A DNA stretch of 64,000 nt, taken from contig NZ_JBFREB010000001.1 of the NCBI RefSeq assembly GCF_052114085.1, forward strand, positions 1,054,001 through 1,118,000. Reading direction: 5' to 3'. How positions within the stretch are numbered: the stretch's first letter is position 1; every line of letters begins with the position of its first letter. The notes under the pieces are model-generated. The model saw only the letters and a program-made list of their open reading frames with translations, had not been told where the DNA came from and ran no database searches. Positions 33,354 to 43,452 of the stretch are shown here, piece by piece. This DNA is from Leifsonia sp052114085. GTDB lineage: Bacteria; Actinomycetota; Actinomycetes; Actinomycetales; Microbacteriaceae. Made by a program: the position numbers and the translations under genes.

Positions 33354-33986
33354 TCAGCGCGGACGGGAGGCGAACGCGTGGATCGCCTCCACCATCCCCT
33401 CGGTGTCGAAGCTGCCGTCCTCCCGCTTCACGAAGTGGTAGGCCTGCATCCCGCAGGCGCGGGCACCCTCCACGTTCGCGATCGAGTCGTCGAACAGGAT
33501 GGCGTTCGCAGGCTCCACCCCGAATCGCCCGAGCGCTCGCGTGTAGATGCGGCGCTCGGGCTTTCGAGCGCCGAGCACCGCGGACACCAGGTCGTTGCCA
33601 CCGAGCACGTCGACGATCTCGGGCGTCAGCTCGGGCAGCGAGTCCTTGAACGGGATGGGGTTGTTCGACAACAGCGAGACCGTCCCGAGTGTCGCCGCCT
33701 CGTGCAGCGCCGCGATCGCTCCGGGGATCGGGGTCATCGCGGCCTTCCGCGCCACCTGCCACTGGGCGAGCGTCAGCCGGGCTCCCGTCACCTCGGCGAA
33801 CGCCGCCAGGTACTCCTCGCTGGTGGAGTACTCGCCGATCTCGGCCGCACGCTCGAATCCGCCGGCCCACCAGGAGGAGGCGAGCCGGTACTGGCTCACA
33901 CGCCCGAGCTCTGCGAGCTTCGGCAGCCGCTTATGGAAGTCGTAGTCGTAGAGCGTCTTGTCGCAGTCGAAGAAGTAGACGTCCAT
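33354..33986 (-). CDS. HAD-family hydrolase
   Basis: 210 residues. The nucleophile motif is FFDCDKTLYDYD at the N-terminus (DxDxT). Motif II is SLLSNNPIPF near residue 106, the motif III lysine is in GARKPERRIY, and the acidic motif is ILFDDSIANVEGA. The cap is helical, which fits subclass IA. The substrate is probably a small phosphate ester and is not identifiable. I chose the ATG at 33986, preceded by GGAGG at short spacing; the open frame extends to 34058. It is convergent with the exporter operon. Confidence 0.87.
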   Translation of the reverse strand: MDVYFFDCDKTLYDYDFHKRLPKLAELGRVSQYRLASSWWAGGFERAAEIGEYSTSEEYLAAFAEVTGARLTLAQWQVARKAAMTPIPGAIAALHEAATLGTVSLLSNNPIPFKDSLPELTPEIVDVLGGNDLVSAVLGARKPERRIYTRALGRFGVEPANAILFDDSIANVEGARACGMQAYHFVKREDGSFDTEGMVEAIHAFASRPR

Positions 33987-34031
33987 ATGCCTCCAGTATC
34001 GTCCTCCCAGTCGGGGCGTCGACTCCCCGGC

Positions 34032-34037
34032 TATCAT
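34032..34037 (+). promoter_or_regulatory. -10 element of the Sua5-family gene
   Basis: TATCAT 10 nt before the ATG; near-leaderless arrangement. No -35 box is clear. Confidence 0.35.
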
Positions 34038-34047
34038 TGGAGCCGTC

Positions 34048-34743
34048 ATGGCACCCATCTACGACTGCTCGGTCGACTCCGAGCTGCTCACCGGCATGCG
34101 CCTCGCCCGAGCGGCGATCGGTCGCGGCGAACTCGTCGTCATCCCCACGGACACGGTCTACGGGGTCGCGGCCGACGCGTTCAGCCCCGCCGCGGTCCAG
34201 CGTCTTCTCGATGCGAAGGGACGCGGCCGCCAGTCGCCGCCGCCCGTGCTCGTCCCCGGCATCCCGACCCTGGCTGCGCTCGCGGAGCGCGTGCCGGACG
34301 AAGTGGATGCGCTGGTGAAAGCGTTCTGGCCCGGCGGCCTGACCATCGTGCTCCCGGCCTCGCCCTCCCTGGTGTGGGACCTGGGGGAGACCAAGGGGAC
34401 CGTCGCACTCCGCATGCCCCAGGACACGATCGCGCTCGAGCTCCTGTCGGAGACGGGCCCGCTCGCGGTGTCATCCGCGAACCTGACCGGCCGCCCGGCC
34501 GCCCGCACCGCCGCGGAGGCTGCGGCGATGCTCGGTGACTCGATCTCGGTCTACCTCGACGGGGGAGAGGCGGGCTCGGCCTACGAGCGCGTCGACGGCA
34601 GGGACTCCTCCTCCACGATCGTGGATGCCACAGCGCTCGCCGCGGGCGTCGGCGGCCTCCGCATCCTGCGCCAGGGCGTCATCTCGGTCGAGCAGCTGCG
34701 GGAGGTCGTCGGCGACGTCCTCGCCGTCCCCTCGGACGCCTGA
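34048..34743 (+). CDS. L-threonylcarbamoyladenylate synthase (Sua5/YrdC/YwlC family)
   Basis: 231 residues. It makes threonylcarbamoyl-AMP from threonine, bicarbonate and ATP for t6A37 modification of ANN-decoding tRNAs. The YrdC-domain motifs are IPTDTVYGVAADA at about 32, KGRGRQSPPPVLV at about 60, FWPGGLTIVLP at about 93 and SSANLTGRPA at about 142. The usual order in actinobacteria is prfA-prmC-sua5-wecA-atp. Here this gene resumes that order after a 6-kb interruption. It is followed 3 nt later by the WecA-like gene. Confidence 0.92.
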   Translation: MAPIYDCSVDSELLTGMRLARAAIGRGELVVIPTDTVYGVAADAFSPAAVQRLLDAKGRGRQSPPPVLVPGIPTLAALAERVPDEVDALVKAFWPGGLTIVLPASPSLVWDLGETKGTVALRMPQDTIALELLSETGPLAVSSANLTGRPAARTAAEAAAMLGDSISVYLDGGEAGSAYERVDGRDSSSTIVDATALAAGVGGLRILRQGVISVEQLREVVGDVLAVPSDA

Positions 34744-34746
34744 GCC

Positions 34747-35991
34747 GTGACCCTCCTCCTCGCCCTCGCCCTGATCTCGGCGGTCATCACGTTCGGGATG
34801 TCCTTCGTCGTGTACAAGCTGGCGATGCGTTACAAGCTGTACCCGAAGATCCGTGCACGGGATGTGCATACCCGGCCGACGCCCCGGCTCGGCGGTGTGG
34901 CGATGTTCCTCGGCATCCTGGTCGCCTTCGGGGTCTCCTGGCTGCTTTCCAGCCAGTTCGGCGTGCTGGGCCTGATCTTCTCGGATCAGGGGCCGATCCT
35001 CGCCATCCTCGGCGCGTCCCTCCTCATCGTGGTGATCGGCGTCGCCGACGACATCTGGGACCTCGACTGGATGACGAAGCTCGCCGGCCAGTTCGTGGCC
35101 GCCGGGCTGGTGGCCTGGCTGGGAGTGCAGATCTACTCGCTGCCGATCGGCGGTCTGACTGTCGGATCGCCCGTGATGTCGATCATCATCACGCTGTTCG
35201 CCATCGTGCTCGTGATGAATGCGATCAACTTCATCGACGGGCTGGACGGTCTGGTCGCGGGTGTCGCGCTGATCGCCAACGGCACGTTCCTCGTCTACAC
35301 CTACCTGCTGCAGCGCGAGATCAGCCCGCAGAACTACTTCAGCCTGGCCGGCGTCATCGCTGCCATCCTGGTCGGCGCCTGCGCCGGGTTCCTGCCGCTC
35401 AACTGGCACCCCGCGAAGATGTTCATGGGAGACGCCGGCGCACTCCTCATCGGGCTGCTGATGGCCACGTCGGCCATCTCTGTGACGGGGACGATCAACC
35501 CGGAGGCGCTGCAGACGCTCGGCAAGTCGTCGCTCGTGCCCGCATTCATCCCGGTCATCCTGCCGTTCGCCGTGCTCGTGGTGCCGCTGCTCGACTTCGG
35601 CCTCGCGGTCATCCGGCGGCTGCGGGCGGGGAAGTCGCCGTTCAGCGCCGACCGCAAGCACCTGCACCACCGGCTGCTCGACATGGGGCACACCCACCTG
35701 CACGCCGTGCTCATCTTCTACGCGTGGACGGCCGTGCTCTCGATCGGCTGCCTCCTGTTCTTCTTCGACCCGTACTGGATGGCGATCGTGTTCGTCGCCA
35801 TCGGCCTGGTCGTCTGCACCGCCTTCACGCTCGCGCCGCTCAGTCGTCGCAAGGCCAACGAGGCCGTCGCCGAGCTCGCGCCCGCCGGCAGCGTGGAGGC
35901 CGCCGCGACGGCACGGTTCGACCAGCTCGACGTGGCCAGCGAGCGTGACGCCGCCCCGACCACCCCCGCCCTCACCGAGGAGTCCCGATGA
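34747..35991 (+). CDS. MraY/WecA/TagO-family undecaprenyl-phosphate sugar-1-phosphate transferase
   Basis: 414 residues, integral membrane protein with about ten or eleven segments. It transfers a sugar-1-phosphate (usually GlcNAc-1-P) from a UDP-sugar to undecaprenyl phosphate, starting a cell-wall glycopolymer. The conserved catalytic motifs are present: VADDIWDLD at about 99, NAINFIDGLDGL at about 158, FMGDAGALLIG at about 227 and the loop KHLHHRLLDMGH at about 304. The C-terminal 60 residues look soluble. The start is GTG at 34747. It overlaps the next gene by ATGA. Confidence 0.93.
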   Translation: MTLLLALALISAVITFGMSFVVYKLAMRYKLYPKIRARDVHTRPTPRLGGVAMFLGILVAFGVSWLLSSQFGVLGLIFSDQGPILAILGASLLIVVIGVADDIWDLDWMTKLAGQFVAAGLVAWLGVQIYSLPIGGLTVGSPVMSIIITLFAIVLVMNAINFIDGLDGLVAGVALIANGTFLVYTYLLQREISPQNYFSLAGVIAAILVGACAGFLPLNWHPAKMFMGDAGALLIGLLMATSAISVTGTINPEALQTLGKSSLVPAFIPVILPFAVLVVPLLDFGLAVIRRLRAGKSPFSADRKHLHHRLLDMGHTHLHAVLIFYAWTAVLSIGCLLFFFDPYWMAIVFVAIGLVVCTAFTLAPLSRRKANEAVAELAPAGSVEAAATARFDQLDVASERDAAPTTPALTEESR

Positions 35992-36470
35992 CAGACCAGC
36001 CAGGCCCCACACCGGCACGGCCCGCCGCACAACCGACCTCGACGCCTGTCCTGCGCGATGTCCTCAAGTACGGCCTCATCCTGGCCGGAGCAATCGCGAT
36101 CGTCGGGATGCTGCTGGGCGGTCTGTTCGCCGGATGGGTGGGCGTCACCAGTGCCCTGATCGGCACGGCGATGGCCGCCGTCTTCCTGTCGATCACCGCC
36201 CTGAGCATCCTGATCGCCAACCGGTTCATCGGCTCGGATCTCTTCGTCGGCCTCTTCTTCGGCATTGTCCTGGGCGGCTGGATCGTCAAGTTCGTGCTGT
36301 TCCTGGTGCTGGCGGTCGTGCTGCGCAGCCAGCCCTGGATCAACCCGACGGTGCTCTTCCTGAGCCTGATCGCGGGGGTGATCGGGTCGCTCGTGGTCGA
36401 CATGATCGTCATCTTCCGGTCGCGCATGCCTTACGCCAGCGACGTCACCCTTCCGGGTGAGAAGCGCTGA
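35988..36470 (+). CDS. AtpI-like membrane protein upstream of the ATP synthase operon
   Basis: 160 residues with four predicted membrane helices (about 25-47, 53-78, 85-108 and 118-145) after a Pro-rich N-terminus. Its place between the WecA-like gene and atpB, its size and its topology match the poorly conserved AtpI / 'ATP synthase I' position in actinobacteria. AtpI proteins help c-ring assembly or Mg2+ handling in other bacteria. Sequence alone does not prove the family here. It overlaps the upstream gene by ATGA. Confidence 0.7.
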   Translation: MTDQPGPTPARPAAQPTSTPVLRDVLKYGLILAGAIAIVGMLLGGLFAGWVGVTSALIGTAMAAVFLSITALSILIANRFIGSDLFVGLFFGIVLGGWIVKFVLFLVLAVVLRSQPWINPTVLFLSLIAGVIGSLVVDMIVIFRSRMPYASDVTLPGEKR

Positions 36471-36644
36471 CCCGTATCCAATTCGTTATGGGCTGAAAAC
36501 TCTTGTAGAGTTGTCAGCGATCCCCCACCCGTTCGCCCTCACAACACGTGAGTCGCGAGTAGTGCAGGGTGTGCCACCGTTCGTCGTCGCGAGAGCCTTC
36601 AGCTCGACGCCCCGAAACAGGAGATAGCGCTGTTAGCTAACGCT
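36471..36644 (+). promoter_or_regulatory. Leader/promoter region of the atp operon
   Basis: 174 nt gap. It contains the palindrome AACTCT-tgt-AGAGTT (36498-36512), whose right half includes a -10-like TAGAGT (36506-36511). AGGAG (36619-36623) lies far from the first standard start codon of atpB but 6 nt before an in-frame CTG. Confidence 0.45.
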
Positions 36645-37442
36645 GTGAACCTGCTGGTCCAGGCCGCAAGCTCCGATGATGGAAGCTTCCATGGTCCCTC
36701 GATCAACGAGTTCTTCCCCCCGACCCTGTTCACCATCGGTGGCCTCGAGTTCAACCGAATCTTCTTCATCCGGCTGTTCGCCACCCTCGTGCTGCTCCTA
36801 GTGTTCTGGTTCGGCACGCGTCGCATGAAGCTCATCCCCGGCCGCTTCCAGTCGGTCGTCGAGATGGGCCTCGACTTCGTCCGGGTGAACATCGCAGAGG
36901 ACCTGCTGGGCAAGAAGGACGGCCGTCGCTGGCTGCCCCTGCTCACCACCATCTTCTTCATGGCGCTGTTCTTCAACCTGACGGGCATCATCCCGTTCCT
37001 GAACATCGCGGGCACATCGGTGATCGGCGTTCCGCTCGTGCTGGCCGTCTCCGCGTACTTCGCGTTCATTTACGCCGGTATCAAGAACAGCCCCAAGAAC
37101 TTCTTCCGCAACGCGCTCTTCCCGCCCGGGGTGCCGTGGTTCCTCTACATCCTGGTGACTCCGATCGAGTTCATCTCGACGTTCATCCTGCGTCCGATCA
37201 CGCTGACGCTCCGACTTCTGATGAACATGGTCGTCGGGCACCTGCTCCTCGTCCTGTTCTTCACGGCGACGTCCTTCTTCATCTTCACCGCGGGCAGCTG
37301 GTGGTCGCTCTTCGGCGCGGTCACGTTCGCCTTCGGCTTCGCCTTCACCCTGTTCGAAATCCTGGTCGCACTCCTCCAGGCCTACGTCTTCGCACTGCTC
37401 ACCGCTGTCTACATCCAGCTGGCAGTCGCCGAGGAACACTAA
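36645..37442 (+). CDS. atpB: ATP synthase Fo subunit a
   Basis: 265 residues from GTG at 36645. Membrane subunit that forms the two proton half-channels against the c-ring. The essential Arg is in ITLTLRLLMNMVVGH at about residue 190, with about five or six hydrophobic helices and a final ALLQAYVFALLTAVYIQLA. The GTG lies 21 nt after AGGAG, too far for normal initiation; an in-frame CTG at 36630 has ideal spacing (6 nt) and would add five residues (MLANA). The true start may therefore be non-canonical. Confidence 0.95.
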   Translation: MNLLVQAASSDDGSFHGPSINEFFPPTLFTIGGLEFNRIFFIRLFATLVLLLVFWFGTRRMKLIPGRFQSVVEMGLDFVRVNIAEDLLGKKDGRRWLPLLTTIFFMALFFNLTGIIPFLNIAGTSVIGVPLVLAVSAYFAFIYAGIKNSPKNFFRNALFPPGVPWFLYILVTPIEFISTFILRPITLTLRLLMNMVVGHLLLVLFFTATSFFIFTAGSWWSLFGAVTFAFGFAFTLFEILVALLQAYVFALLTAVYIQLAVAEEH

Positions 37443-37491
37443 GAACGATCCGCGCACCCGCACGGATCGCCATCACGGAAGGAAACACACA

Positions 37492-37713
37492 GTGGACATC
37501 GCTGCAATCTCCGGCAACATCGCCACCGTCGGTTACGGCCTCGCCGCCATCGGCCCGGCCATCGGCGTCGGTATCGTCGTCGGCAAGACCATCGAGGGCG
37601 TCGCCCGTCAGCCTGAGCTGGCCGGCCGTCTCCAGGTCCTGATGTACATCGGTATCGCGTTCACCGAGGCGCTCGCGTTCATCGGTATCGCCGTCGGCTT
37701 CATCTTCGTTTAG
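37492..37713 (+). CDS. atpE: ATP synthase Fo subunit c
   Basis: 73 residues, two-helix hairpin that builds the rotor ring. The polar loop reads ARQPEL at about 38, and the proton-carrying Glu is in FTEALAFIGIA at about 58. The first helix is Gly/Ala-rich (GLAAIGPAIGVGIVVG). The start is GTG at 37492 after GGAAGGAAA. Hydrophobicity and length match actinobacterial subunit c. Confidence 0.96.
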   Translation: MDIAAISGNIATVGYGLAAIGPAIGVGIVVGKTIEGVARQPELAGRLQVLMYIGIAFTEALAFIGIAVGFIFV

Positions 37714-37746
37714 TCCCTCTTTATCTCACTTCAATAAGGAGGAACC

Positions 37747-38307
37747 ATGCTGAACAGTATGGTCATCGCCGCGGCGGAGGAGCAGTCACACAACCCGATC
37801 TTCCCCGAGTGGCCGGATGTCATCGGTGCGCTGATCTGCTTCATCATCATCCTGTTCTTCTTCTGGAGGCTCGTGCTTCCGCGTATGAAGAAGCTGCTCG
37901 ACGAGCGTGCAGAGGCCATCGAGGGCAACATCGAGAAGGCCGACGAGGCTCAGCGCAAGGCCGAGGCCCTGCTCGAGGAGTACACCGCTCAGCTCGCCGA
38001 AGCGCGCGCAGAGGCCGGCAAGATCCGCGAGACCGCTCGTGCCGACGGTCAGAAGATCGTGGTGGAGGCCCGTGAGGCCGCCGCGACCGAGGCTGCCCGC
38101 GTCACCGCACAGGCTCAGGCGCAGCTCGAGGCGGAGCGCCAGACGGCGCTCGTCCAGCTGCGCGGCGAGGTCGGCTCGCTCGCCATCGACCTCGCGTCGA
38201 CCGTCGTGCGCGAAGCCCTCGACGAGGACAAGCGCGCCCAGGCCATCGTCGACCGCTTCTTGGCGGACCTCGAGGCGAACGAGCAGAAGGCAGGATCGGG
38301 TAACTGA
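37747..38307 (+). CDS. atpF: ATP synthase Fo subunit b
   Basis: 186 residues. One N-terminal membrane helix at about 21-43 (VIGALICFIIILFFFW) is followed by a long charged helix rich in Ala, Glu and Arg, which forms the peripheral stalk as a dimer. The ribosome binding site is AAGGAGGA. Its stop shares one base with the start of atpH (TGATG), so b and delta, which contact each other, are translationally coupled. Confidence 0.95.
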   Translation: MLNSMVIAAAEEQSHNPIFPEWPDVIGALICFIIILFFFWRLVLPRMKKLLDERAEAIEGNIEKADEAQRKAEALLEEYTAQLAEARAEAGKIRETARADGQKIVVEAREAAATEAARVTAQAQAQLEAERQTALVQLRGEVGSLAIDLASTVVREALDEDKRAQAIVDRFLADLEANEQKAGSGN

Positions 38308-39098
38308 TGGGAAGCGCCACCAGAGAAGCATTGGCCCGGTCCGTGTCGGCACTCGCCGACCTGGGATCCAAGGCCGATCTGGCGACGGCTGAGGACCTGT
38401 TCGCCGCAGGGCGAGTCGTCGCCGACTCGGCCCAGCTGCGCGCCGTCCTCGGCGACCCTACGGCCGCACCCGACGCGAAGGCTGTGCTCGTGAAGCGCAT
38501 CTTCGGGTCGCTCTCGCAGCCGGCCGTCGCGTTGCTCGGCGTCATCGCCGCTCAGCGCTGGTCGACCCACGATGACCTGCTCGCCGCGATCGAGGAGCTG
38601 GGGATCCGCGCGATCGCCTCCTCCACGCCGCGGAGTGTCGACATCGTGGCCGAGCTGTTCACCTTCGGAGGCGCCGTGACCTCCGATGCACAGCTCGAAC
38701 TCGCATTGCGCAGCAAGCTGGCCACGAGCGACTCCAAGGTCGCCCTCGTGCAGCGACTGCTCGGTGGCCGGGCGTCGAAGGAGACGGTCGCCATCGTGCG
38801 CCAGCTCGTCGAGCAGCCCCGCGGCCGCAGCATCCGTGAGTCGCTCCGCGCGGCCGCCCGCATCGTGGCTGCCCAGCACGGCCAGACCGTCGCGACGGTC
38901 TACGCCGCGACGACGCTGCCCGACGCTCAGGTCGAGCGCCTACGCTCGGTGCTCAGCGCCACCTACGGCGACCTCAGGATCAACCAGGTCGTCGACCCCT
39001 CGATCATCGGCGGATTGCGCGTACAGATCGGTGACGACGTCATCGATGGAAGTATCGCGTCGCGTCTCACCGAACTCCGGCTTCAGCTGGCGGGCTGA
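38307..39098 (+). CDS. atpH: ATP synthase F1 subunit delta
   Basis: 263 residues, longer than the 177 of E. coli but usual for actinobacteria. It joins the peripheral stalk to the F1 head. The C-terminal part carries the family motif (DDVIDGSIASRLTELRLQLA) and the preceding RINQVVDPSIIGG-type segment (LRINQVVDPSIIGGLR). The N-terminal helical bundle binds the alpha subunits. It overlaps atpF by one base and precedes atpA by 24 nt. Confidence 0.94.
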   Translation: MGSATREALARSVSALADLGSKADLATAEDLFAAGRVVADSAQLRAVLGDPTAAPDAKAVLVKRIFGSLSQPAVALLGVIAAQRWSTHDDLLAAIEELGIRAIASSTPRSVDIVAELFTFGGAVTSDAQLELALRSKLATSDSKVALVQRLLGGRASKETVAIVRQLVEQPRGRSIRESLRAAARIVAAQHGQTVATVYAATTLPDAQVERLRSVLSATYGDLRINQVVDPSIIGGLRVQIGDDVIDGSIASRLTELRLQLAG

Positions 39099-39122
39099 CC
39101 CCGCCTCAAGATAGGAATCACA

Positions 39123-40760
39123 ATGGCAGATATTCAGATCAGCCCCGACGAGATCCGCGATGCGCTCAAGGACTTCGTTAACAGCTACGAGCCAACCGGC
39201 GCCGAGGCGACCGAGATCGGTCACGTCATCGACGCTTCCGACGGCATCGCGCACGTCGAGGGCCTCCCGAGCGTGATGGCGAACGAGCTCATCAAGTTCG
39301 CCGACGGCACCCTGGGCCTGGCCCAGAACCTCGACGAGAACGAGGTCGGTGTCGTCGTCCTCGGTGAGTTCGACCACATCGTCGAGGGTATGGAGGTGAC
39401 CCGCACCGGCGAGGTCCTCTCGGTCCCGGTCGGCGACGGCTACCTCGGCCGCGTGGTCGACCCGCTCGGCAACCCGATCGACGGCCTCGGCGAGATCGCC
39501 AGCGAGGGCCGCCGCGAGCTCGAGCTCCAGGCTCCGGGCGTCATGCAGCGCAAGTCGGTGCACGAGCCGCTCCAGACCGGCATTAAGGCGATCGACGCCA
39601 TGATCCCGGTCGGCCGCGGCCAGCGCCAGCTCATCATCGGCGACCGCCAGACCGGCAAGACGGCCATCGCGATCGACACGATCATCAACCAGAAGGCCAA
39701 CTGGGAGTCGGGCGACGAGAACAAGCAGGTTCGCTGCATCTACGTCGCGATCGGCCAGAAGGGCTCGACCATCGCCTCGGTGAAGGGCGCGCTCGAGGAC
39801 GCCGGCGCGATGGAGTACACCACCATCGTCGCGGCTCCCGCTTCCGACCCGGCCGGCTTCAAGTACCTCGCCCCCTACACCGGCTCGGCCATCGGTCAGC
39901 ACTGGATGTACGGCGGAAAGCACGTCCTCATCGTGTTCGACGACCTGTCGAAGCAGGCGGAGGCGTACCGTGCGGTGTCCCTCCTCCTCCGTCGTCCGCC
40001 GGGACGTGAGGCCTACCCGGGTGACGTCTTCTACCTGCACTCCCGCCTGCTGGAGCGTTGCGCCAAGCTCTCCGACGAGCTGGGCGCCGGCTCGATGACC
40101 GGTCTCCCGATCATCGAGACCAAGGCGAACGACGTCTCTGCGTACATCCCGACCAACGTGATCTCGATCACCGACGGCCAGATCTTCCTGCAGTCCGACC
40201 TCTTCAACGCCAACCAGCGTCCAGCGGTCGACGTCGGAATCTCGGTCTCGCGCGTCGGTGGCGACGCGCAGGTGAAGTCGATCAAGAAGGTCTCCGGCAC
40301 GCTCAAGCTCGAGCTCGCGCAGTACCGCTCGCTCGAGGCGTTCGCGATGTTCGCGTCCGACCTCGACCAGGCGAGCCGCCGTCAGCTCGCCCGTGGCGCG
40401 CGCCTCACCGAGCTGCTCAAGCAGCCGCAGTACTCGCCGTTCCCAGTGGAGGAGCAGGTCGTCTCGATCTGGGCCGGCACCAACGGCAAGCTGGACGAGG
40501 TCGCCGTCGAGGACATCCTGCGCTTCGAGAAGGAGCTGCTCGACCACCTCCGTCGCAACACCGACATCCTGACCACGCTCCGTGAGACCAACGTCCTCGA
40601 CGACGACACGGTCTCGAAGCTCGGCGCTGAGGTGGACGCGTTCAAGCTCGAGTTCCAGACCGGGGAGGGCAAGCCGCTCGCTTCGGTCGGGCGCGAGGAG
40701 TTCACGGCCATCGACAAGGACGAGGTCGACCAGGAGCGCATCGTCAAGGCCAAGCGCTGA
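39123..40760 (+). CDS. atpA: ATP synthase F1 subunit alpha
   Basis: 545 residues, the non-catalytic nucleotide-binding subunit. The P-loop is GDRQTGKTAIA at about 174. The family signature PAVDVGISVSRVGG lies at about 368. The N-terminal beta-barrel covers about 30-95, and the C-terminal helical domain runs from about 385. The C-terminal tail extends some 30 residues past the usual end, as in other actinobacteria. The ribosome binding site is ATAGGAA. Confidence 0.97.
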   Translation: MADIQISPDEIRDALKDFVNSYEPTGAEATEIGHVIDASDGIAHVEGLPSVMANELIKFADGTLGLAQNLDENEVGVVVLGEFDHIVEGMEVTRTGEVLSVPVGDGYLGRVVDPLGNPIDGLGEIASEGRRELELQAPGVMQRKSVHEPLQTGIKAIDAMIPVGRGQRQLIIGDRQTGKTAIAIDTIINQKANWESGDENKQVRCIYVAIGQKGSTIASVKGALEDAGAMEYTTIVAAPASDPAGFKYLAPYTGSAIGQHWMYGGKHVLIVFDDLSKQAEAYRAVSLLLRRPPGREAYPGDVFYLHSRLLERCAKLSDELGAGSMTGLPIIETKANDVSAYIPTNVISITDGQIFLQSDLFNANQRPAVDVGISVSRVGGDAQVKSIKKVSGTLKLELAQYRSLEAFAMFASDLDQASRRQLARGARLTELLKQPQYSPFPVEEQVVSIWAGTNGKLDEVAVEDILRFEKELLDHLRRNTDILTTLRETNVLDDDTVSKLGAEVDAFKLEFQTGEGKPLASVGREEFTAIDKDEVDQERIVKAKR

Positions 40761-40799
40761 GCGCCGAGCCGACGAGAGAGAAAAGGTAAGAGGAGACAC

Positions 40800-41699
40800 A
40801 TGGGAGCACAGCTTCGGGTCTACCGGCAGAAGATCAGATCTGCCCAGACGACCAAGAAGATCACCCGTGCGATGGAGCTGATCTCCGCCTCCCGCATCCA
40901 GAAGGCGCAGGCGCGGGTCGCCGCCAGCTCGCCGTACGCCCGCGCCATCACGCGCGCGGTGTCGGCGGTGGCGACGTACTCGAACGTCGACCACATCCTG
41001 ACCACCGAGCCCGAGAAGATCGAGCGCGCAGCGATCGTCATCTTCTCGTCGGACCGCGGTCTGGCCGGCGCGTTCAACACGAACGTGCTCAAGGAGTCGG
41101 AGAAGCTCGCGGAGCTTTTGCGCAGCGAAGGCAAAGAGGTCGTGTACTTCCTCGTCGGACGCAAGGCGCAGGGCTACTTCAGCTTCCGCCGTCGCGCATT
41201 CGAGCGGGTCTGGACCGGCAACACGGATGCCCCGGAGTTCGACCAGGCCAAGGAGATCGCCGACGCGATCCTCGAGTCCTTCCTGCGCGACGCCTCCGAC
41301 GGCGGCGTCGACGAGATCCACATCATCTACAACCGCTTCGTCAGCATGCTGACCCAGGAGCCGCAGGTCATCCGCCTGCTGCCGCTCGAGGTCGTCGAAG
41401 GCGTGGAGGAGCCGGATCGCACTCAGGTCCTCCCGCTCTACGAGTTCGAGCCCGACGTGGGGACGGTGCTCGACTCGCTGCTGCCCGTCTACATCGAGAG
41501 CCGCATCTTCAACGCCATGCTGCAGTCCGCTGCTTCGAAGCACGCGGCGACGCAGAAGGCGATGAAGGCTGCGAGCGACAACGCCGACAAGCTCATCACC
41601 GACTACACGCGTCTTGCGAACAACGCCCGCCAGGCGGAGATCACCCAGCAGATCTCCGAGATCGTCGGCGGCGCGGACGCGTTGAGCTCGGCAAAGTAA
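40800..41699 (+). CDS. atpG: ATP synthase F1 subunit gamma
   Basis: 299 residues, the central rotor shaft. The N-terminal helix is MGAQLRVYRQKIRSAQTTKK, and the C-terminal helix carries the signature (MKAASDNADKLITDYTRLAN, then ARQAEITQQISEIVGGADAL). The middle Rossmann-like domain begins AAIVIFSSDRGLAGAFN at about 77. An acidic insertion at about 200-215 is of a kind seen in actinobacterial gamma subunits. It starts after AGAGGAGA. Confidence 0.96.
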   Translation: MGAQLRVYRQKIRSAQTTKKITRAMELISASRIQKAQARVAASSPYARAITRAVSAVATYSNVDHILTTEPEKIERAAIVIFSSDRGLAGAFNTNVLKESEKLAELLRSEGKEVVYFLVGRKAQGYFSFRRRAFERVWTGNTDAPEFDQAKEIADAILESFLRDASDGGVDEIHIIYNRFVSMLTQEPQVIRLLPLEVVEGVEEPDRTQVLPLYEFEPDVGTVLDSLLPVYIESRIFNAMLQSAASKHAATQKAMKAASDNADKLITDYTRLANNARQAEITQQISEIVGGADALSSAK

Positions 41700-41724
41700 T
41701 CGTCCTACGAGAGAGATAAGAATC

Positions 41725-43188
<1,464 letters not shown>

Positions 43189-43190
43189 TC

Positions 43191-43451
43191 ATGGCTGTCC
43201 TCACCGTCAGCGTCGTCGCCGCCGACCACGAAGTGTGGTCGGGCGAGGCGAGCATGGTCGTGGCGCGCACCGTGGAGGGGCAGATCGGTATCCTGCCCGG
43301 CCACGAGCCGCTGCTTGCCATCCTCGCCCAGGGCGAGGTTCGCGTCACTGTGCCCGGAGGGGAGTCGATCGCGGCGCAGGCCGACGACGGCTTCCTCTCC
43401 GTCGAGAACAACACAGTCACCATCGTGGCCCGTCAGGCCGAGCTGGTCTGA
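43191..43451 (+). CDS. atpC: ATP synthase F1 subunit epsilon, short form
   Basis: 86 residues, only the N-terminal beta-sandwich that contacts gamma and the c-ring (TVVARTVEGQIGILPGHEPLL type; here VVARTVEGQIGILPGHEPLL). The C-terminal helical hairpin that inhibits ATP hydrolysis in longer forms is absent, as is common in actinobacteria. The start at ATG 43191 lies 2 nt after the atpD stop; GAAGGAG inside the end of atpD can serve as the ribosome binding site. It closes the operon. Confidence 0.94.
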   Translation: MAVLTVSVVAADHEVWSGEASMVVARTVEGQIGILPGHEPLLAILAQGEVRVTVPGGESIAAQADDGFLSVENNTVTIVARQAELV

Positions 43452-43452
43452 C

